From JACCVL01 sp963704295 (GTDB taxonomy: Bacteria > Actinomycetota > Actinomycetes > Propionibacteriales > Nocardioidaceae): a stretch of 64,000 nucleotides of DNA. The stretch's first letter is position 1, and the number at the start of each line of letters is the position of its first letter. The notes below the pieces were generated by a model. It had not been told where the DNA came from, did not search any database, and saw only the letters and a program-made list of their open reading frames with translations. The stretch is taken from assembly GCA_963704295.1 (NCBI GenBank), contig OY969884.1:2728001-2792000 (forward strand). The letters are read 5' to 3'. A program made the translations under genes and the position numbers. This document shows positions 1 through 9,180 of the stretch, piece by piece.

Positions 1-1
1 C

Positions 2-1300
2 CGCCGGGTGTTCAACGGCATGGTCGACCGGTCCCCGGCGATGATCGTGCGCTGCCGGGACGCCGGCGGGGTGGCGGCCGCGATCGAGCTGGCCCGGGAG
101 CGCCGGCTCCCGGTGTCGGTGTACGGCGGCGGGCACGGGGTGACGGGGTCGGCGGTGGTGGACGGCGGGCTGTGCATCGACCTGCGTGGCATGAAGACCG
201 TGCTCGTCGACCCGACCGCCCGAGTGCTGGTCGCCGACGCCGGCCTCACCTGGGGCGAGATCGACGCGGCAACGCAGGAGCACGGCCTGGCCGTCACCGG
301 TGGCCGGGTCTCGGACACCGGCGTGGGTGGGCTCGCGCTCGGCAGCGGCAGCGGTTGGCTGGAGCGCTCGTTCGGCTTCACCTGCGACAACCTGCTCGAG
401 GCGGAGGTGGTCACCGCCGACGGCCGGGTCGTGACCGCCTCGGAGACCGAGAACCCCGAGCTGTTCTGGGGGCTTCGCGGTGGTGGTGGCAACTTCGGCA
501 TCGTCACCCGGTTCACCCTGCAGCTGCACCCGGTCGGGCCGGTGGTCCTCGGGGGCATGGTGATGTACCCGGCGGACATGGCCGGCGCGGTGACGCGGCA
601 CTGGCGCGACTTCATGCTGGACGCCCCGGACGAGGTCGGCACCGGGCTGGCCTTCCTGACCGCGCCGCCGGCTCCGTTCGTGCCCGAGCCGGCGCGAGGC
701 AAACCCGCCGTCGGGATCATCTGCTGCTACTCGGGGATGGTGGAGGACGGGCAGCGAGTGCTGGAGCCGCTGCTGTCGTTCGGTCCGCCAGCGGTCACGA
801 TGGTGCAGCCGATGCCGTACGTCGCGGTGCAGCAGCTCATCGACGAGGCCAACCCGAAGGGGATGCGCAACTACTGGTCTGCCGACTTCCTGGCCGAACT
901 GCCGGACGACGCGGTCGACACGCTGGTCGGGCTCGCAACCCGGGCGCCGTCGCCGCTGTCCCAGGTCATCGTCGTCCCCGGCGGCGGCGCGATCTCCCGC
1001 ATGCCGGAGGACGCCAGCGCATTCGGTGAACGGCACGCCCCGTGGAACGTCCACTACCTGTCGATGTGGCCCGACGCCGAGAACGACGCGGCGAACATCG
1101 CGCACACCCGCACGATGGCGCAGGCGATGAAGCCGTGGACGACCGGCCGGGCCTACCTGAACTTCATCGGCGACGAGGGCAGCGGTCGCGTGGCTGCCGC
1201 GTTCGGACCGGAGAAGTTCGCGCGGCTGCGGGCGCTGAAGAAGGTGTGGGACCCGGACAACGTGTTCCGGCACAACCAGAACATCCCGCCGGCCGACTGA
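2..1300 (+). CDS. FAD-binding oxidoreductase, BBE family (5' partial)
   Basis: Flavin-dependent oxidase of the berberine-bridge-enzyme group, expected to oxidise a small alcohol, sugar or amine; the substrate cannot be told. The frame is open to the left edge, and the first residues (RRVFNGMVDR) belong to the conserved region just after the usual N-terminus, so a few tens of residues are missing and the in-frame GTG at 8 is not the true start. The PCMH-type FAD domain shows GGGHGVTG, whose His can bind FAD covalently, and GGGGNFGIV. The C-terminal BBE segment shows YLNFIGDEG and WDPDNVF. A full-length paralogue lies at 48949-50355 and shares these motifs, which supports the call. The gene converges on the M50-like gene 11 bases downstream. 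Confidence 0.88.
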   Translation, partial: RRVFNGMVDRSPAMIVRCRDAGGVAAAIELARERRLPVSVYGGGHGVTGSAVVDGGLCIDLRGMKTVLVDPTARVLVADAGLTWGEIDAATQEHGLAVTGGRVSDTGVGGLALGSGSGWLERSFGFTCDNLLEAEVVTADGRVVTASETENPELFWGLRGGGGNFGIVTRFTLQLHPVGPVVLGGMVMYPADMAGAVTRHWRDFMLDAPDEVGTGLAFLTAPPAPFVPEPARGKPAVGIICCYSGMVEDGQRVLEPLLSFGPPAVTMVQPMPYVAVQQLIDEANPKGMRNYWSADFLAELPDDAVDTLVGLATRAPSPLSQVIVVPGGGAISRMPEDASAFGERHAPWNVHYLSMWPDAENDAANIAHTRTMAQAMKPWTTGRAYLNFIGDEGSGRVAAAFGPEKFARLRALKKVWDPDNVFRHNQNIPPAD

Positions 1301-1311
1301 GTGCCGCAGCG

Positions 1312-2019
1312 TCAGTCGCCCAGCAGCACGCGGGCGCCGAGCAGCAGCGCGCCGACGGTGACGAGCAGGAAGCACAGCACCCATCCGGTGGCGGGCAGCG
1401 GTGTCAGCCGACCCAGCTGGTCGGCGTCGCTGTCACGTGTCCGATGCCGGCGGCGTCGGGACTGCAACTCGACCACCGGGCGCGGCGCGGCGAGCAGGAG
1501 GAACCAGGCGACGAGGTAGGCGAACCCCGACTGGGCCTCGGCCGGGAGCCACCACGAGACTGCAAAGACCACGGCGCCGCTCACCAGCACCGACCACAGG
1601 CCGAACCAGTTCCGGATCTGCACCAGCAGCAGCGCCAGCAGAACGAGCAGTCCCCAGAGCAGACCGACTGCGTGACCGAGGCCGAGCACTCCGGCGGCGG
1701 CCAGCCCGAGCAGTCCCGGTCCGACGTACCCGGCGGCCGCGGTCAGCACCATGCCGACGCCGGTCGGCCTGCCGCGGGAGACCGTCAGCCCGGAGGTGTC
1801 CGAATGCAGCCGGATGCCGGCCAGCCGCCGACCGGTCAGCAGCGCCACCAGTCCGTGCGCGCCCTCGTGCACCAGGGTCACCACGTGCCGGGTGACCGGC
1901 CAGGCGCCGGGCGCGAGCACCAGCAGGGCGGCGATGAGCGCGGCTCCGGCGACCACCCGGTCGTCCGGCTGCGGCTGCGTGGACGCGATCCGATCCCAGA
2001 CCTCGCCGAGCAGCGTCAC
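1312..2019 (-). CDS. M50-type membrane metallopeptidase homologue
   Basis: Predicted integral membrane zinc protease of 235 residues. The zinc-binding HEXXH motif is HEGAH at residues 51-55, at the end of the first hydrophobic segment, as in the M50B-like actinobacterial proteins that cut within or near the membrane. Several further hydrophobic segments follow up to about residue 180, then a basic loop (QSRRRRHR) and a final membrane segment. I could not pick out the second metal ligand motif with confidence, so activity is inferred from HEXXH and topology. The start is GTG with no clear ribosome site. It is divergent from the transglycosylase gene at 2184, and no substrate is suggested by the context. 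Confidence 0.72.
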   Translation of the reverse strand: MTLLGEVWDRIASTQPQPDDRVVAGAALIAALLVLAPGAWPVTRHVVTLVHEGAHGLVALLTGRRLAGIRLHSDTSGLTVSRGRPTGVGMVLTAAAGYVGPGLLGLAAAGVLGLGHAVGLLWGLLVLLALLLVQIRNWFGLWSVLVSGAVVFAVSWWLPAEAQSGFAYLVAWFLLLAAPRPVVELQSRRRRHRTRDSDADQLGRLTPLPATGWVLCFLLVTVGALLLGARVLLGD

Positions 2020-2183
2020 GAACCCAGGATCGCGCAGTCGGCCCCGGCTGCGTCACCGAGCGTCACGGCAGCCTCTACGCAGGTGGAAAGCTCGGTCCGT
2101 ATCCGGGCATTCCACTTGACCGCCCGACCGACGAGGCGTCGGATGGACGCAGGACCGCAGGGGGCGGGGAACGGTGGCACGTC

Positions 2184-3917
2184 ATGGGCACGGGATCGAC
2201 GGAGACGAAGCGGCGTCGGCTGCTGCGTGATCGTCCTGCCCTGTCGATGCTGCTCGGCGTCGCCGCCCTGGTCACCGGCATGACGGTGGCCGCGTCCGCA
2301 TCGACGGTCACCGCCGTCCCGGACCCCACACCGACGACCGGGTCCCCGGCGGTGACCGCGATGCAGGCTGCCGACCTGGCCGTCCGGATGGGGCTGCAGG
2401 CGCTGACCGAGCAGACCGAGGCAGCGGTGCAGACCGACGACGAGAGCGCTGCCCGGACAGAGGCGTTCGGTGCCAGCGGCACGGCCCGGGTGCGACCGGC
2501 GGTCGCCGGAACGGCACCGGCGGCGACGGTGGCCGCCAACGGCGTGCCGCGACCCGCGCTGCGCGCCTACGTGAACGCCCAGCGGGTGCTGGCCGGAGCC
2601 GCGCCGTCGTGTCACCTGTCCTGGGAGCTGCTGGCCGGAATCGGTGCCGTGGAGTCGAACCACGGGCGGTTCGCCGGGGCGGTGGTGGGCGTCGACGGCG
2701 TGTCCACGCCGATGATCATCGGCCTGCCGCTGGACGGCTCGCCGGGTGTAGCGGCCATCCGTGACTCCGACGGCGGCCGGCTCGACGGGGATGCCACGTG
2801 GGACCGTGCGGTCGGGCCGATGCAGTTCATCCCCACCACCTGGGACGTGGTCGCGGTCGACGGTGACGGTGACGGCCAGCGCGACCCGCACGACCTCGAC
2901 GACGCCGCCGTCTCCGCCGGCGTGTACCTGTGCGCCGGCGGCGACGACCTGTCCACGCCGAACGGTCGCCGCTCGGCGGTCTTCCGCTACAACCACTCCG
3001 AGCAGTACGTGGGCACGGTGCTCTCCTATGCCCGGGCCTATGCGAGCGGGCAGTTCCCGACGCTGGCGGCGAGTGGCGGGTCGGGGGACTCGGTGCAGAG
3101 CGCGGACTGGCTGGTCTGGGACGGCGGGGACGGCGCCGGTTCCGGCAGCGGGTCGGGTGTGATCCTCGGCGGTGGTGGCTCCGGCGGCGGTGGCAACGGC
3201 GGCGGGTCCAGTGACGGGCCGGCCGGCGGCAACGGCTCCGGCGGCGGTGGCAGCGGCGGCGGTAACGGCGGCGGTAACGGTGGCGGTAACGGCGGTGGCG
3301 GTCCCGGCGGCGGTCCCGGCGGCGGCCCCGGTGGCGGCCCCGGTGGCGGTCCCGGTGGCGGTCCCGGTGGCGGCCCCGGTGGCCCCGGCGACCCCGACCC
3401 GACGCCGGTGCCGGAGACCCCGCGCCCGCCCACCCCGGCGCCCGAGACGCCGCGCCCGCCCACCGATCCGCCCACCGATCCGCCGACCGATCCGCCCAGC
3501 GACCCCCCGAGCGATCCCCCGAGCGATCCCCCGAGCGATCCCCCGAGCGACCCGCCGAGCGACCCGCCGAGCGACCCGCCGAGCGACCCGCCGAGCGACC
3601 CGCCGAGCGACCCGCCGAGCGACCCGCCGAGCGACCCGCCGACTGATCCCCCGGGTGACGTTCAGGACGTCGCCGGCGTGCTGGCGAACTGTGTCGCAGG
3701 CGCCGAGTCCTGGTGTGTCGGTGACCGCCAGGTCGAAGGGCTCGGCAGCTGGGAGACCGGCCTCGACCTCGACGGTGACTGCACGGTCGAGGCGATGGTG
3801 GACGAGCTCGGCGGGCTGGCGAAGGCCGGCGCCGAGGTGGTGGTGCGGCTGCGCACCGAGTCGGGCGGCGCCGTCACTCTGCTCGAGTTCACGGTGGTTC
3901 GCGGCCCGACCTGCTAG
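2184..3917 (+). CDS. Secreted lytic murein transglycosylase with Gly-rich and Pro-rich linkers
   Basis: Predicted secreted peptidoglycan lytic transglycosylase of the SLT_2/MltB-like type, 577 residues. A basic N-terminus and a hydrophobic segment (about residues 20-38) act as signal peptide or anchor. The catalytic domain spans about residues 120-285, with catalytic Glu157 in GAVESNHGRF, then GPMQFIPTTW and an acidic DGDGDGQRDPHDLDD segment. A Gly-rich linker (about 325-405) and about 16 four-residue (S/T)DPP units follow. The last 85 residues form a small domain with a WCVG...DGDCTVE cysteine pattern that recurs in the paralogue at 15050. The extended linkers suggest a domain that must span the cell wall. 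It likely acts in wall remodelling. Confidence 0.85.
   Translation: MGTGSTETKRRRLLRDRPALSMLLGVAALVTGMTVAASASTVTAVPDPTPTTGSPAVTAMQAADLAVRMGLQALTEQTEAAVQTDDESAARTEAFGASGTARVRPAVAGTAPAATVAANGVPRPALRAYVNAQRVLAGAAPSCHLSWELLAGIGAVESNHGRFAGAVVGVDGVSTPMIIGLPLDGSPGVAAIRDSDGGRLDGDATWDRAVGPMQFIPTTWDVVAVDGDGDGQRDPHDLDDAAVSAGVYLCAGGDDLSTPNGRRSAVFRYNHSEQYVGTVLSYARAYASGQFPTLAASGGSGDSVQSADWLVWDGGDGAGSGSGSGVILGGGGSGGGGNGGGSSDGPAGGNGSGGGGSGGGNGGGNGGGNGGGGPGGGPGGGPGGGPGGGPGGGPGGGPGGPGDPDPTPVPETPRPPTPAPETPRPPTDPPTDPPTDPPSDPPSDPPSDPPSDPPSDPPSDPPSDPPSDPPSDPPSDPPSDPPSDPPTDPPGDVQDVAGVLANCVAGAESWCVGDRQVEGLGSWETGLDLDGDCTVEAMVDELGGLAKAGAEVVVRLRTESGGAVTLLEFTVVRGPTC
3165..3390 (+). repeat. Glycine-coding low-complexity tract
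   Basis: GGC/GGT-rich sequence inside the transglycosylase gene, coding Gly-Gly-Asn-Gly and then Gly-Gly-Pro-Gly units. It is the linker between the catalytic domain and the Pro-rich repeats. Such tracts are prone to slippage; here the frame is intact, unlike the matching tract at 16010-16150. Confidence 0.85.
3463..3655 (+). repeat. About 16 tandem 12-bp repeats coding (S/T)DPP
   Basis: In-frame tandem array of 12-bp units inside the transglycosylase gene. Three TDPP units come first, then twelve SDPP units, then one more TDPP unit. Several adjacent units are identical at DNA level (gacccgccgagc), which suggests recent expansion. The acidic, Pro-rich rod probably crosses the cell wall. Confidence 0.9.
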
Positions 3918-3918
3918 G

Positions 3919-3931
3919 GGGTCTGAGACCC
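3919..3931. terminator. Possible short hairpin between convergent genes
   Basis: GGGTC-tga-GACCC lies just after the transglycosylase stop codon and before the end of the convergent MMPL gene. The five-pair stem is short and no T-run follows, so this is a weak bidirectional terminator candidate only. Confidence 0.3.
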
Positions 3932-3962
3932 TGCCGGCTTCGTCCCCTGGTTCGAGGAGCGG

Positions 3963-6203
3963 TCAGTCGTCGGAGCGGAGCAGGCTGACCCGCTCTCGAA
4001 GGTGCCGGCTCGGCCAGGCGCTCAGCGGCCCGAAGACGGTCAGCAGCGCCGGCATCAGCAGCGAGCGCACCACGAACACATCCACCAGGATCCCGACGCC
4101 CATCGCGAACGCGAGCTGGTGGAACGGCGCCAGTGGGACCAGCGCGAGCAGGCCGAAGCTCGCTGCCAACGCCAGGCCGGCGGCGGTGATCGCCCTGGTG
4201 GTGCGCGGGATGGCCACGCTGAGCGCCTCGGCGAGGGGTCGGTGCCGGGCCTCGTCCCACACGTGCCCGACACCGAAGATGTTGTAGTCGGACCCGAACG
4301 CCAGCAGCAGCACCGCAGCGGCGAACGGGACGTAGAACGTCAGGCCCTGGCCGGGATCGAGCTGCTCGAACACCAGCGTCGTCAGCCCCAGCGTCGCGCC
4401 GAGGGACAGCAGCGTCGCCAGCAGCAGGTAGACCGCGGCGACCAGCGCGCGCAGGAACAGCACCAGCATCAGCAGGTTCGCGAGCAGCGCGGCGAAGGCG
4501 ATCCGGAACAGGTCGCGTTCGGTCTGCTCCACCAGGAACGCCGCGGTCGCGCTGTCCCCGGCCAGCCCGGAGGTCACCCCGGTGACCCCGCTGTCGGCAA
4601 CCAGGTCCGGCAGTCGGTCTGCGAGTGCGGCGACGGTGTCGACCGCCGCGGCACCGAGCGGGTCGTCCTCGAGCACGAGCAGGTAGCGGGCCGCCTCGCC
4701 GCTGCGTGCCAGCAGGACCCCGGCCTCTATCGGTACGGGCTGTGAACCCGGGCCGAGCACACCGGCGACGCCGGGCTGCTCGGCCAGCCGGTCGCCGAGG
4801 CGTTCCAGCCGGACCCGCTGTGAGCCCACGTCCGGGCCCTCGAGCAGCACGACGGTGGGGGAGAGGATGCCCGGCGCGAAGCCAGCCTCGGCGCTGAGCG
4901 CTGCGGTCCGAACGACCGTGTCCTCCGGCAGCGACTTGACGAACGAGACCCCCAGTTCGAGCCCACGCAACGGCAGGGCGGCGAGCAGCAAGACCGCTGT
5001 GGCGCCGACGACCACGCCCATCGCGACGCGCGGCCGGTGCGCGATGTGGGTGACCGGGGACCACCGCGACGCCAGCGCGGACGGCGCGACCGGCTCCGGG
5101 CGGGTCGGCCAGAACACGAACCGGCCGAGCACCGCCATCAGCGCCGGCACCAGCGTCATCGAGACCACCAGACCGATCAGGACCGTGACGACGAGAGCGG
5201 GACCGAGCGCCCGGAAGAACGGGGACTCGGCGACCACCAGCGCCGCCGTTCCGGCCGCGACCGCGAGCCCGGCCACGCCGACGATCGGCCCGAACTGCGC
5301 GGTCGCCGAGCCGGCCGCCGCGAGCCGGTCGGCGCCGGTCTCGAGCTCGTGCCGCAGCGCCGAGCAGAAGAACACGACGTAGTCGGTGACGACACCCAGC
5401 AGGAGCGCCACCACGACCGGCTCCAGCTCGCTCGGACTGGTCACGCCGAACAGCGCTGTGACGCCGCCGGACAGCCGCAGCGTGAGAGCGAACGCCACGC
5501 CGGTGGTGCACAGCGCGACCACGGGGGCGACGACCGATCGGAAGTTCAGCCCGACGATCAGCACGATCGCCAGCAGGGTGACGGCCTCCACCAGCGGCAG
5601 CGACTCCTCGATGATGTCACCCTGCTGGGCCCGGGCCGGTACCGAGCCGGTGATCCCGACGATGTCGTCCTCGGCGTCGTCGAAGAACCGCAGGGCGTAG
5701 CGCTGGGCCGCCCGGGTCTGGGTGCCGAGCGAGACGTCCGGCTGGAAGAACAGGTACGTGAGCGCGGTGGTGTCCTGCTCCGCCGAGCCGGGAAACAGCC
5801 CGAACGTGTTGGTCAGCGGCAAGGCACCCTGCAGCGCCCCTACGTCACCCGCGCGGCCCCGGTTGACCGCGAGTGCCCGGGTGACGGTCCTGGCCTGGGC
5901 GTAGACGGTCATCCCGTCCGGGTCGCGCTGCACCAGCACGGTTCGGGCGAGCAGGGGGAAGCCGAAGAGCTGGACGGACCGGATCTCGGTCTGAACCGCC
6001 GGCGTGTCCAGCGACAGCAGCCCCTTGAGGCCGTCGCGGTCACCGCTGTCGGACAGACTGGGCAGTGCGACCAGCGAGCCGACGGTGACGACCACCCAGA
6101 AGCCGATCACCCACCAGCGCAGCCGCACGAGCAGCCGGCCGTATCCGCCCGCCAGCCGGCCCGCGCCCGGCGGCTTGGGCTCCAGCGGCACCTCGAGCGA
6201 CAC
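3963..6203 (-). CDS. MMPL/RND-family membrane transporter
   Basis: Integral membrane exporter of the MMPL (mycobacterial membrane protein large) family within the RND superfamily, 746 residues. Such proteins use the proton gradient to move lipids, siderophores or drugs outward. A membrane segment at about residues 30-50 is followed by an extracytoplasmic domain, then a block of five or six hydrophobic segments (about 205-365). The pattern then repeats: hydrophobic segment, soluble domain, and a second block near the C-terminus. This two-fold layout fits the family. The start is GTG. A small membrane protein gene ends 15 bases upstream and may be co-transcribed. No biosynthetic neighbour reveals the cargo. 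Confidence 0.85.
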   Translation of the reverse strand: MSLEVPLEPKPPGAGRLAGGYGRLLVRLRWWVIGFWVVVTVGSLVALPSLSDSGDRDGLKGLLSLDTPAVQTEIRSVQLFGFPLLARTVLVQRDPDGMTVYAQARTVTRALAVNRGRAGDVGALQGALPLTNTFGLFPGSAEQDTTALTYLFFQPDVSLGTQTRAAQRYALRFFDDAEDDIVGITGSVPARAQQGDIIEESLPLVEAVTLLAIVLIVGLNFRSVVAPVVALCTTGVAFALTLRLSGGVTALFGVTSPSELEPVVVALLLGVVTDYVVFFCSALRHELETGADRLAAAGSATAQFGPIVGVAGLAVAAGTAALVVAESPFFRALGPALVVTVLIGLVVSMTLVPALMAVLGRFVFWPTRPEPVAPSALASRWSPVTHIAHRPRVAMGVVVGATAVLLLAALPLRGLELGVSFVKSLPEDTVVRTAALSAEAGFAPGILSPTVVLLEGPDVGSQRVRLERLGDRLAEQPGVAGVLGPGSQPVPIEAGVLLARSGEAARYLLVLEDDPLGAAAVDTVAALADRLPDLVADSGVTGVTSGLAGDSATAAFLVEQTERDLFRIAFAALLANLLMLVLFLRALVAAVYLLLATLLSLGATLGLTTLVFEQLDPGQGLTFYVPFAAAVLLLAFGSDYNIFGVGHVWDEARHRPLAEALSVAIPRTTRAITAAGLALAASFGLLALVPLAPFHQLAFAMGVGILVDVFVVRSLLMPALLTVFGPLSAWPSRHLRERVSLLRSDD

Positions 6204-6218
6204 GACGCTGCGCCGCGT

Positions 6219-6839
6219 TCAGGGCCGCGGCCGGTCGATGCCCAGCCGGTCGATGCCCAGCCGCCCGAGCTCGGCATCGGCCAGCGCCCGGGTGTCGCCC
6301 CGCTCCAGGTCGCCCCAGGGGTCCGCGCTCACCGCTCTCACGCCCGCATACGGGAGCGCGCCGATCGCCCGCTCCGCGAGGTAGCGGTCGAGACCCGGGT
6401 CGTCGTCGTGCCGGTCGAGCGCGCGCCGGATGTCCGCGATCTCGCGCCGCCGGGCGATCCGCAGCGGTAGGTACAGCCCGAGGACCGGGGTGGTCGGGAT
6501 CGCGATGATCGACACCCCGAGCAGCAACGCGAGCCGGCGCAGCTGGCCCTTGATCTCCTGGCCGCGGCTGGCGACGTCGGTCGCGGTCGTGACGACCTGC
6601 GCGCCCAGCTCGCCGGGGCCGTCGCCGACCAACGGCACCTCACCGAGGTTCTGCAGACCCTCACCGGCCACCACCAGCGCCTCGCCGGAGGACGTCACCG
6701 TGTCGCCGAGCCCGGACACCTGCCAGATCGTCACGCCCGACCAGACGCCGAGCACCAGCCACAGCACCAGCCAGAAGACCACCAACCCGTCGAGCAGGCG
6801 GATCGTGTCCTCGTCGGCGGTCCGTATCGTCTGGCGCAC
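6219..6839 (-). CDS. Hypothetical membrane protein, two TM segments
   Basis: Protein of 206 residues that I do not assign to a named family. One hydrophobic segment lies near residues 17-42 and a second near 100-125. Between them is an amphipathic stretch rich in Gly, Ser and Val that could sit outside the membrane. A charged cytoplasmic tail carries RRREIADIRRALDRHD. The C-terminus contains a short duplication, LGIDRLGIDRPRP, encoded by a direct repeat at about 6229-6258. It lies just upstream of the MMPL gene in the same direction, so the two may form one transcript, and it is divergent from the gene at 6869. Confidence 0.65.
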   Translation of the reverse strand: MRQTIRTADEDTIRLLDGLVVFWLVLWLVLGVWSGVTIWQVSGLGDTVTSSGEALVVAGEGLQNLGEVPLVGDGPGELGAQVVTTATDVASRGQEIKGQLRRLALLLGVSIIAIPTTPVLGLYLPLRIARRREIADIRRALDRHDDDPGLDRYLAERAIGALPYAGVRAVSADPWGDLERGDTRALADAELGRLGIDRLGIDRPRP

Positions 6840-6868
6840 GGCTCTTCGTATCAGAAGGAGTGATCACC

Positions 6869-7270
6869 GTGTCGGAACCTGAGCAGGCGGGTCCGCCCGC
6901 GTGGGTGGCCCGGCTCATCCCCGCGGCGGCGTTTCTCCTCGGCCTGGCGGTGGGCGGGCTGGTGGTCGGCGTCGGGCTGGACGGTGCCGGGTCCCCGGCC
7001 GCCGAGTCGGAGACGAGCGCGCCTTCCCCCGCCGACGGTGAGTCCACCCCGTCCGATCTCACGGTGGTGGTGCCGGCGGCTTGCGAGCAGGCGGCCGAGT
7101 CCGTCCGGGAGGCGGCCGGCCTGTTGCGGCGGGCCGCGGAGTCGGTGCGCGACTTCGACCCCGACGAGCTGGTGGCGGTGCTGGACGAGCTGGAGACGGT
7201 GGAGCCGCAGGTGCAGGAGCTGGCCGACCGCTGTGCCGCGGTCGACATCAACCCGACGACGAGTCCGTGA
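6869..7270 (+). CDS. Hypothetical single-pass membrane protein
   Basis: Small protein of 133 residues with no recognised family. A short N-terminus precedes one hydrophobic segment (about residues 16-38). A Ser/Pro/Glu-rich spacer follows, then a probably helical C-terminal domain with two Cys. GTG at 6869 is preferred over the in-frame GTG at 6860 because AAGGAG at 6855-6860 lies eight bases upstream of it and would overlap the earlier codon. It is divergent from the membrane gene ending at 6839 and separated by only about 30 bases, so regulation may be shared. Confidence 0.65.
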   Translation: MSEPEQAGPPAWVARLIPAAAFLLGLAVGGLVVGVGLDGAGSPAAESETSAPSPADGESTPSDLTVVVPAACEQAAESVREAAGLLRRAAESVRDFDPDELVAVLDELETVEPQVQELADRCAAVDINPTTSP

Positions 7271-7290
7271 CCCGGCTGCGCCCCGACCCG

Positions 7291-8250
7291 TCAGCGGTAG
7301 CTGATGCCGGTGTAGCGCACCGAGACGCGGGTGCCGCCCTGGCCCTCGATCAGGTCGGGCAGGTCGGTCAGCGACCCGATCACGGCCTCCCCGCCGGACA
7401 GCTTGGCGAACTCCACCGCCGCCGACACCTTCGGGCCCATCGATCCGGCGGCGAAGCCGACGTTGGACAGGTAGTCCGGGTGCGCCCGCGCGACCGCCCG
7501 CTCCCGGGGGGTGCCGTAGTCGGCCAGCACGGCGTCCACGTCGGTGGCGATCACCAGGGCATCCGCGCCGATGTCCCGGGCCAGGACTCCGCTCGCGCGG
7601 TCCTTGTCGATGACTCCCTCGACTCCGACCAGCTTGCGCGTCCCGGGGACGTACATCGTCGGGATGCCGCCGCCACCGGCGCAGATCACCACGCAGCCGG
7701 ACCGGACCAGCAGCTCCACCGGCCGCAGGCCGAACACCCGCAGCGGCAGCGGTGACGGGACCACCCGGCGCCAGTACGCGCCGTCGAGCTTGACCGTCCA
7801 GCCGCGCCGGGCGGCCAGCGCCTCGGCCTGCTCGCGGGTGTAGACCGGACCGACCGGTTTGCTCGGGTCGCCGAACGCCGGATCCTGCGGGTCGACCTCG
7901 ATCATCGTCAGCAGGGTGGCGATCGCCTTGTCGGCCGGCAGCAGGTTGCCGAGCTCCTGCTCGATCAGGTACCCGATCATCCCCTCGGTCTGTGCGCCGA
8001 GGACGTCGAACGGGTAGGCGGAGTCGACGTCCGCGTCGTCGCCCTCTGCGTCGTCGGCGTACGCCGCGGCCTGCAGCGCCAGCAGCCCCACCTGGGGGCC
8101 GTTGCCGTGCGAGATGATCAGCTCGTGCTCCAGCGCCACCGGTGCGAGGGCGGCGCAGGCCGCGGCGATGCTGTCGCGCTGGTTCTGCACCGTCATCGGC
8201 TGGCCTCGGCGGAGCAGCGCGTTCCCGCCGAGTGCGACTACCACTCTCAC
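7291..8250 (-). CDS. arcC: Carbamate kinase
   Basis: Cytoplasmic carbamate kinase of 319 residues, the normal family length. It makes ATP from carbamoyl phosphate and ADP, giving carbamate that decays to ammonia and CO2. The amino-acid-kinase fold is shown by VVALGGNALLRRG at the N-terminus, SHGNGPQVG at about residues 48-56, ICAGGGGIP near 191, and KDRASGVLARDIGADALVIATD near 215-235. No arcA or arcB gene is nearby, so it may serve purine or allantoin breakdown or another carbamoyl phosphate source. It appears to be a single-gene unit with its own leaderless promoter. Confidence 0.93.
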   Translation of the reverse strand: MRVVVALGGNALLRRGQPMTVQNQRDSIAAACAALAPVALEHELIISHGNGPQVGLLALQAAAYADDAEGDDADVDSAYPFDVLGAQTEGMIGYLIEQELGNLLPADKAIATLLTMIEVDPQDPAFGDPSKPVGPVYTREQAEALAARRGWTVKLDGAYWRRVVPSPLPLRVFGLRPVELLVRSGCVVICAGGGGIPTMYVPGTRKLVGVEGVIDKDRASGVLARDIGADALVIATDVDAVLADYGTPRERAVARAHPDYLSNVGFAAGSMGPKVSAAVEFAKLSGGEAVIGSLTDLPDLIEGQGGTRVSVRYTGISYR

Positions 8251-8257
8251 CGCGCAG

Positions 8258-8263
8258 ACGGTA
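8258..8263 (-). promoter_or_regulatory. -10 box for carbamate kinase (leaderless)
   Basis: TACCGT on the minus strand, seven bases before the GTG start, with no ribosome site in between. It fits the TANNNT pattern seen at several other genes in this window. Confidence 0.45.
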
Positions 8264-8281
8264 ACCGGCGCGGGCGGCGGG

Positions 8282-9046
8282 TCAGGTGCTGGGCCAGCGC
8301 GGCAGCCCGGTGACGTGCCACCCGCCGACCCGGGCGGCGGCCCGGTCGGAGCGCACGGTCACGTCCCGACGTCCGGCCGGCACCCACCCCTGGTCCCACC
8401 GGAACCGGCGGCGCTCGCCGCTCCACCCGTCCTGACGGTCGCGGAACAGCATCGTGTTCACCATCTGGATCTCGCCGTCGCGAACCACCCGGCGCCAGCC
8501 GGCGTACCCACCGGCGAAGGCGTCCACCCACCACTCCCAGCGGCTGGACAGCGGGTCGGTCTGCACGACCAGGTCACCGGCCCGCCAGCTCAGCATCGTG
8601 AACAGCGGGGTGTGCGCGCCCATCGAGGTGCCGATCACCAGCTCGGCCCCGGGCACCCCGTCGACGGGGGCGGCGCCGTGCCAGGCACCGCCGTCGCCCG
8701 GCCACAAGGCGGTGTCGACGACGTGTCGGGCCGTGCGACCGTCGGCCGCGCGCACACCGATCCGAACCCGGTCGCCCGCCAGCACCTTGTAGGTCACCGT
8801 GTCAGCCGAGCCGTCCCCGGTCACGTCGACGCGGGCGACGATGCGGTCGGTGGCGCGGTCGGTGGTGCGGTCGGTGGCGGCATCGCTGCCGGGTCCCGCG
8901 GCCGGACCGCCGGCGCGGTCCGCGCTGGCGCACCCGGCGGATCCGAGGACGAGGGCGAGGGCGAGGCCGGCAGCCGGCAGGGCCCGGCGGGCACGGCGGT
9001 GCGACGGCGGGGCGATTCCCACGGGACCTGATGCGGAGCGGGGCAT
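8282..9046 (-). CDS. Putative secreted lipoprotein, function unknown
   Basis: Protein of 254 residues beginning with a basic stretch, a hydrophobic core and a lipobox ending GSAGC (Cys39), so it should be lipid-anchored outside the membrane. The mature part has a short Ala/Asp/Thr-rich spacer, then a domain containing VDVTGDGSADTVTYKV. That motif resembles FG-GAP/VCBS-type repeats in which Asp side chains bind calcium, though only one copy is obvious. The ATG at 9046 is chosen because GAGGAC sits seven bases upstream; an in-frame GTG at 9070 lacks such a site. The genes on both sides suggest no pathway. Confidence 0.65.
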   Translation of the reverse strand: MPRSASGPVGIAPPSHRRARRALPAAGLALALVLGSAGCASADRAGGPAAGPGSDAATDRTTDRATDRIVARVDVTGDGSADTVTYKVLAGDRVRIGVRAADGRTARHVVDTALWPGDGGAWHGAAPVDGVPGAELVIGTSMGAHTPLFTMLSWRAGDLVVQTDPLSSRWEWWVDAFAGGYAGWRRVVRDGEIQMVNTMLFRDRQDGWSGERRRFRWDQGWVPAGRRDVTVRSDRAAARVGGWHVTGLPRWPST

Positions 9047-9180
9047 GTGATGTGTCCTCGGGTCGCGCACGCCAACGGCCTGATGCCGTGGTCGATCATC
9101 TCATCCGACGCATCCCGGACGGGTTTGGTTGCTGCAGTCGGCGGTCACGTTTCGGCATCACTCGGTCCGCCCCGACGGCC

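Noticed and set aside
3463..3655. CRISPR-like array
   Set aside because: Units are 12 bp, in frame, without spacers, and inside a coding sequence.
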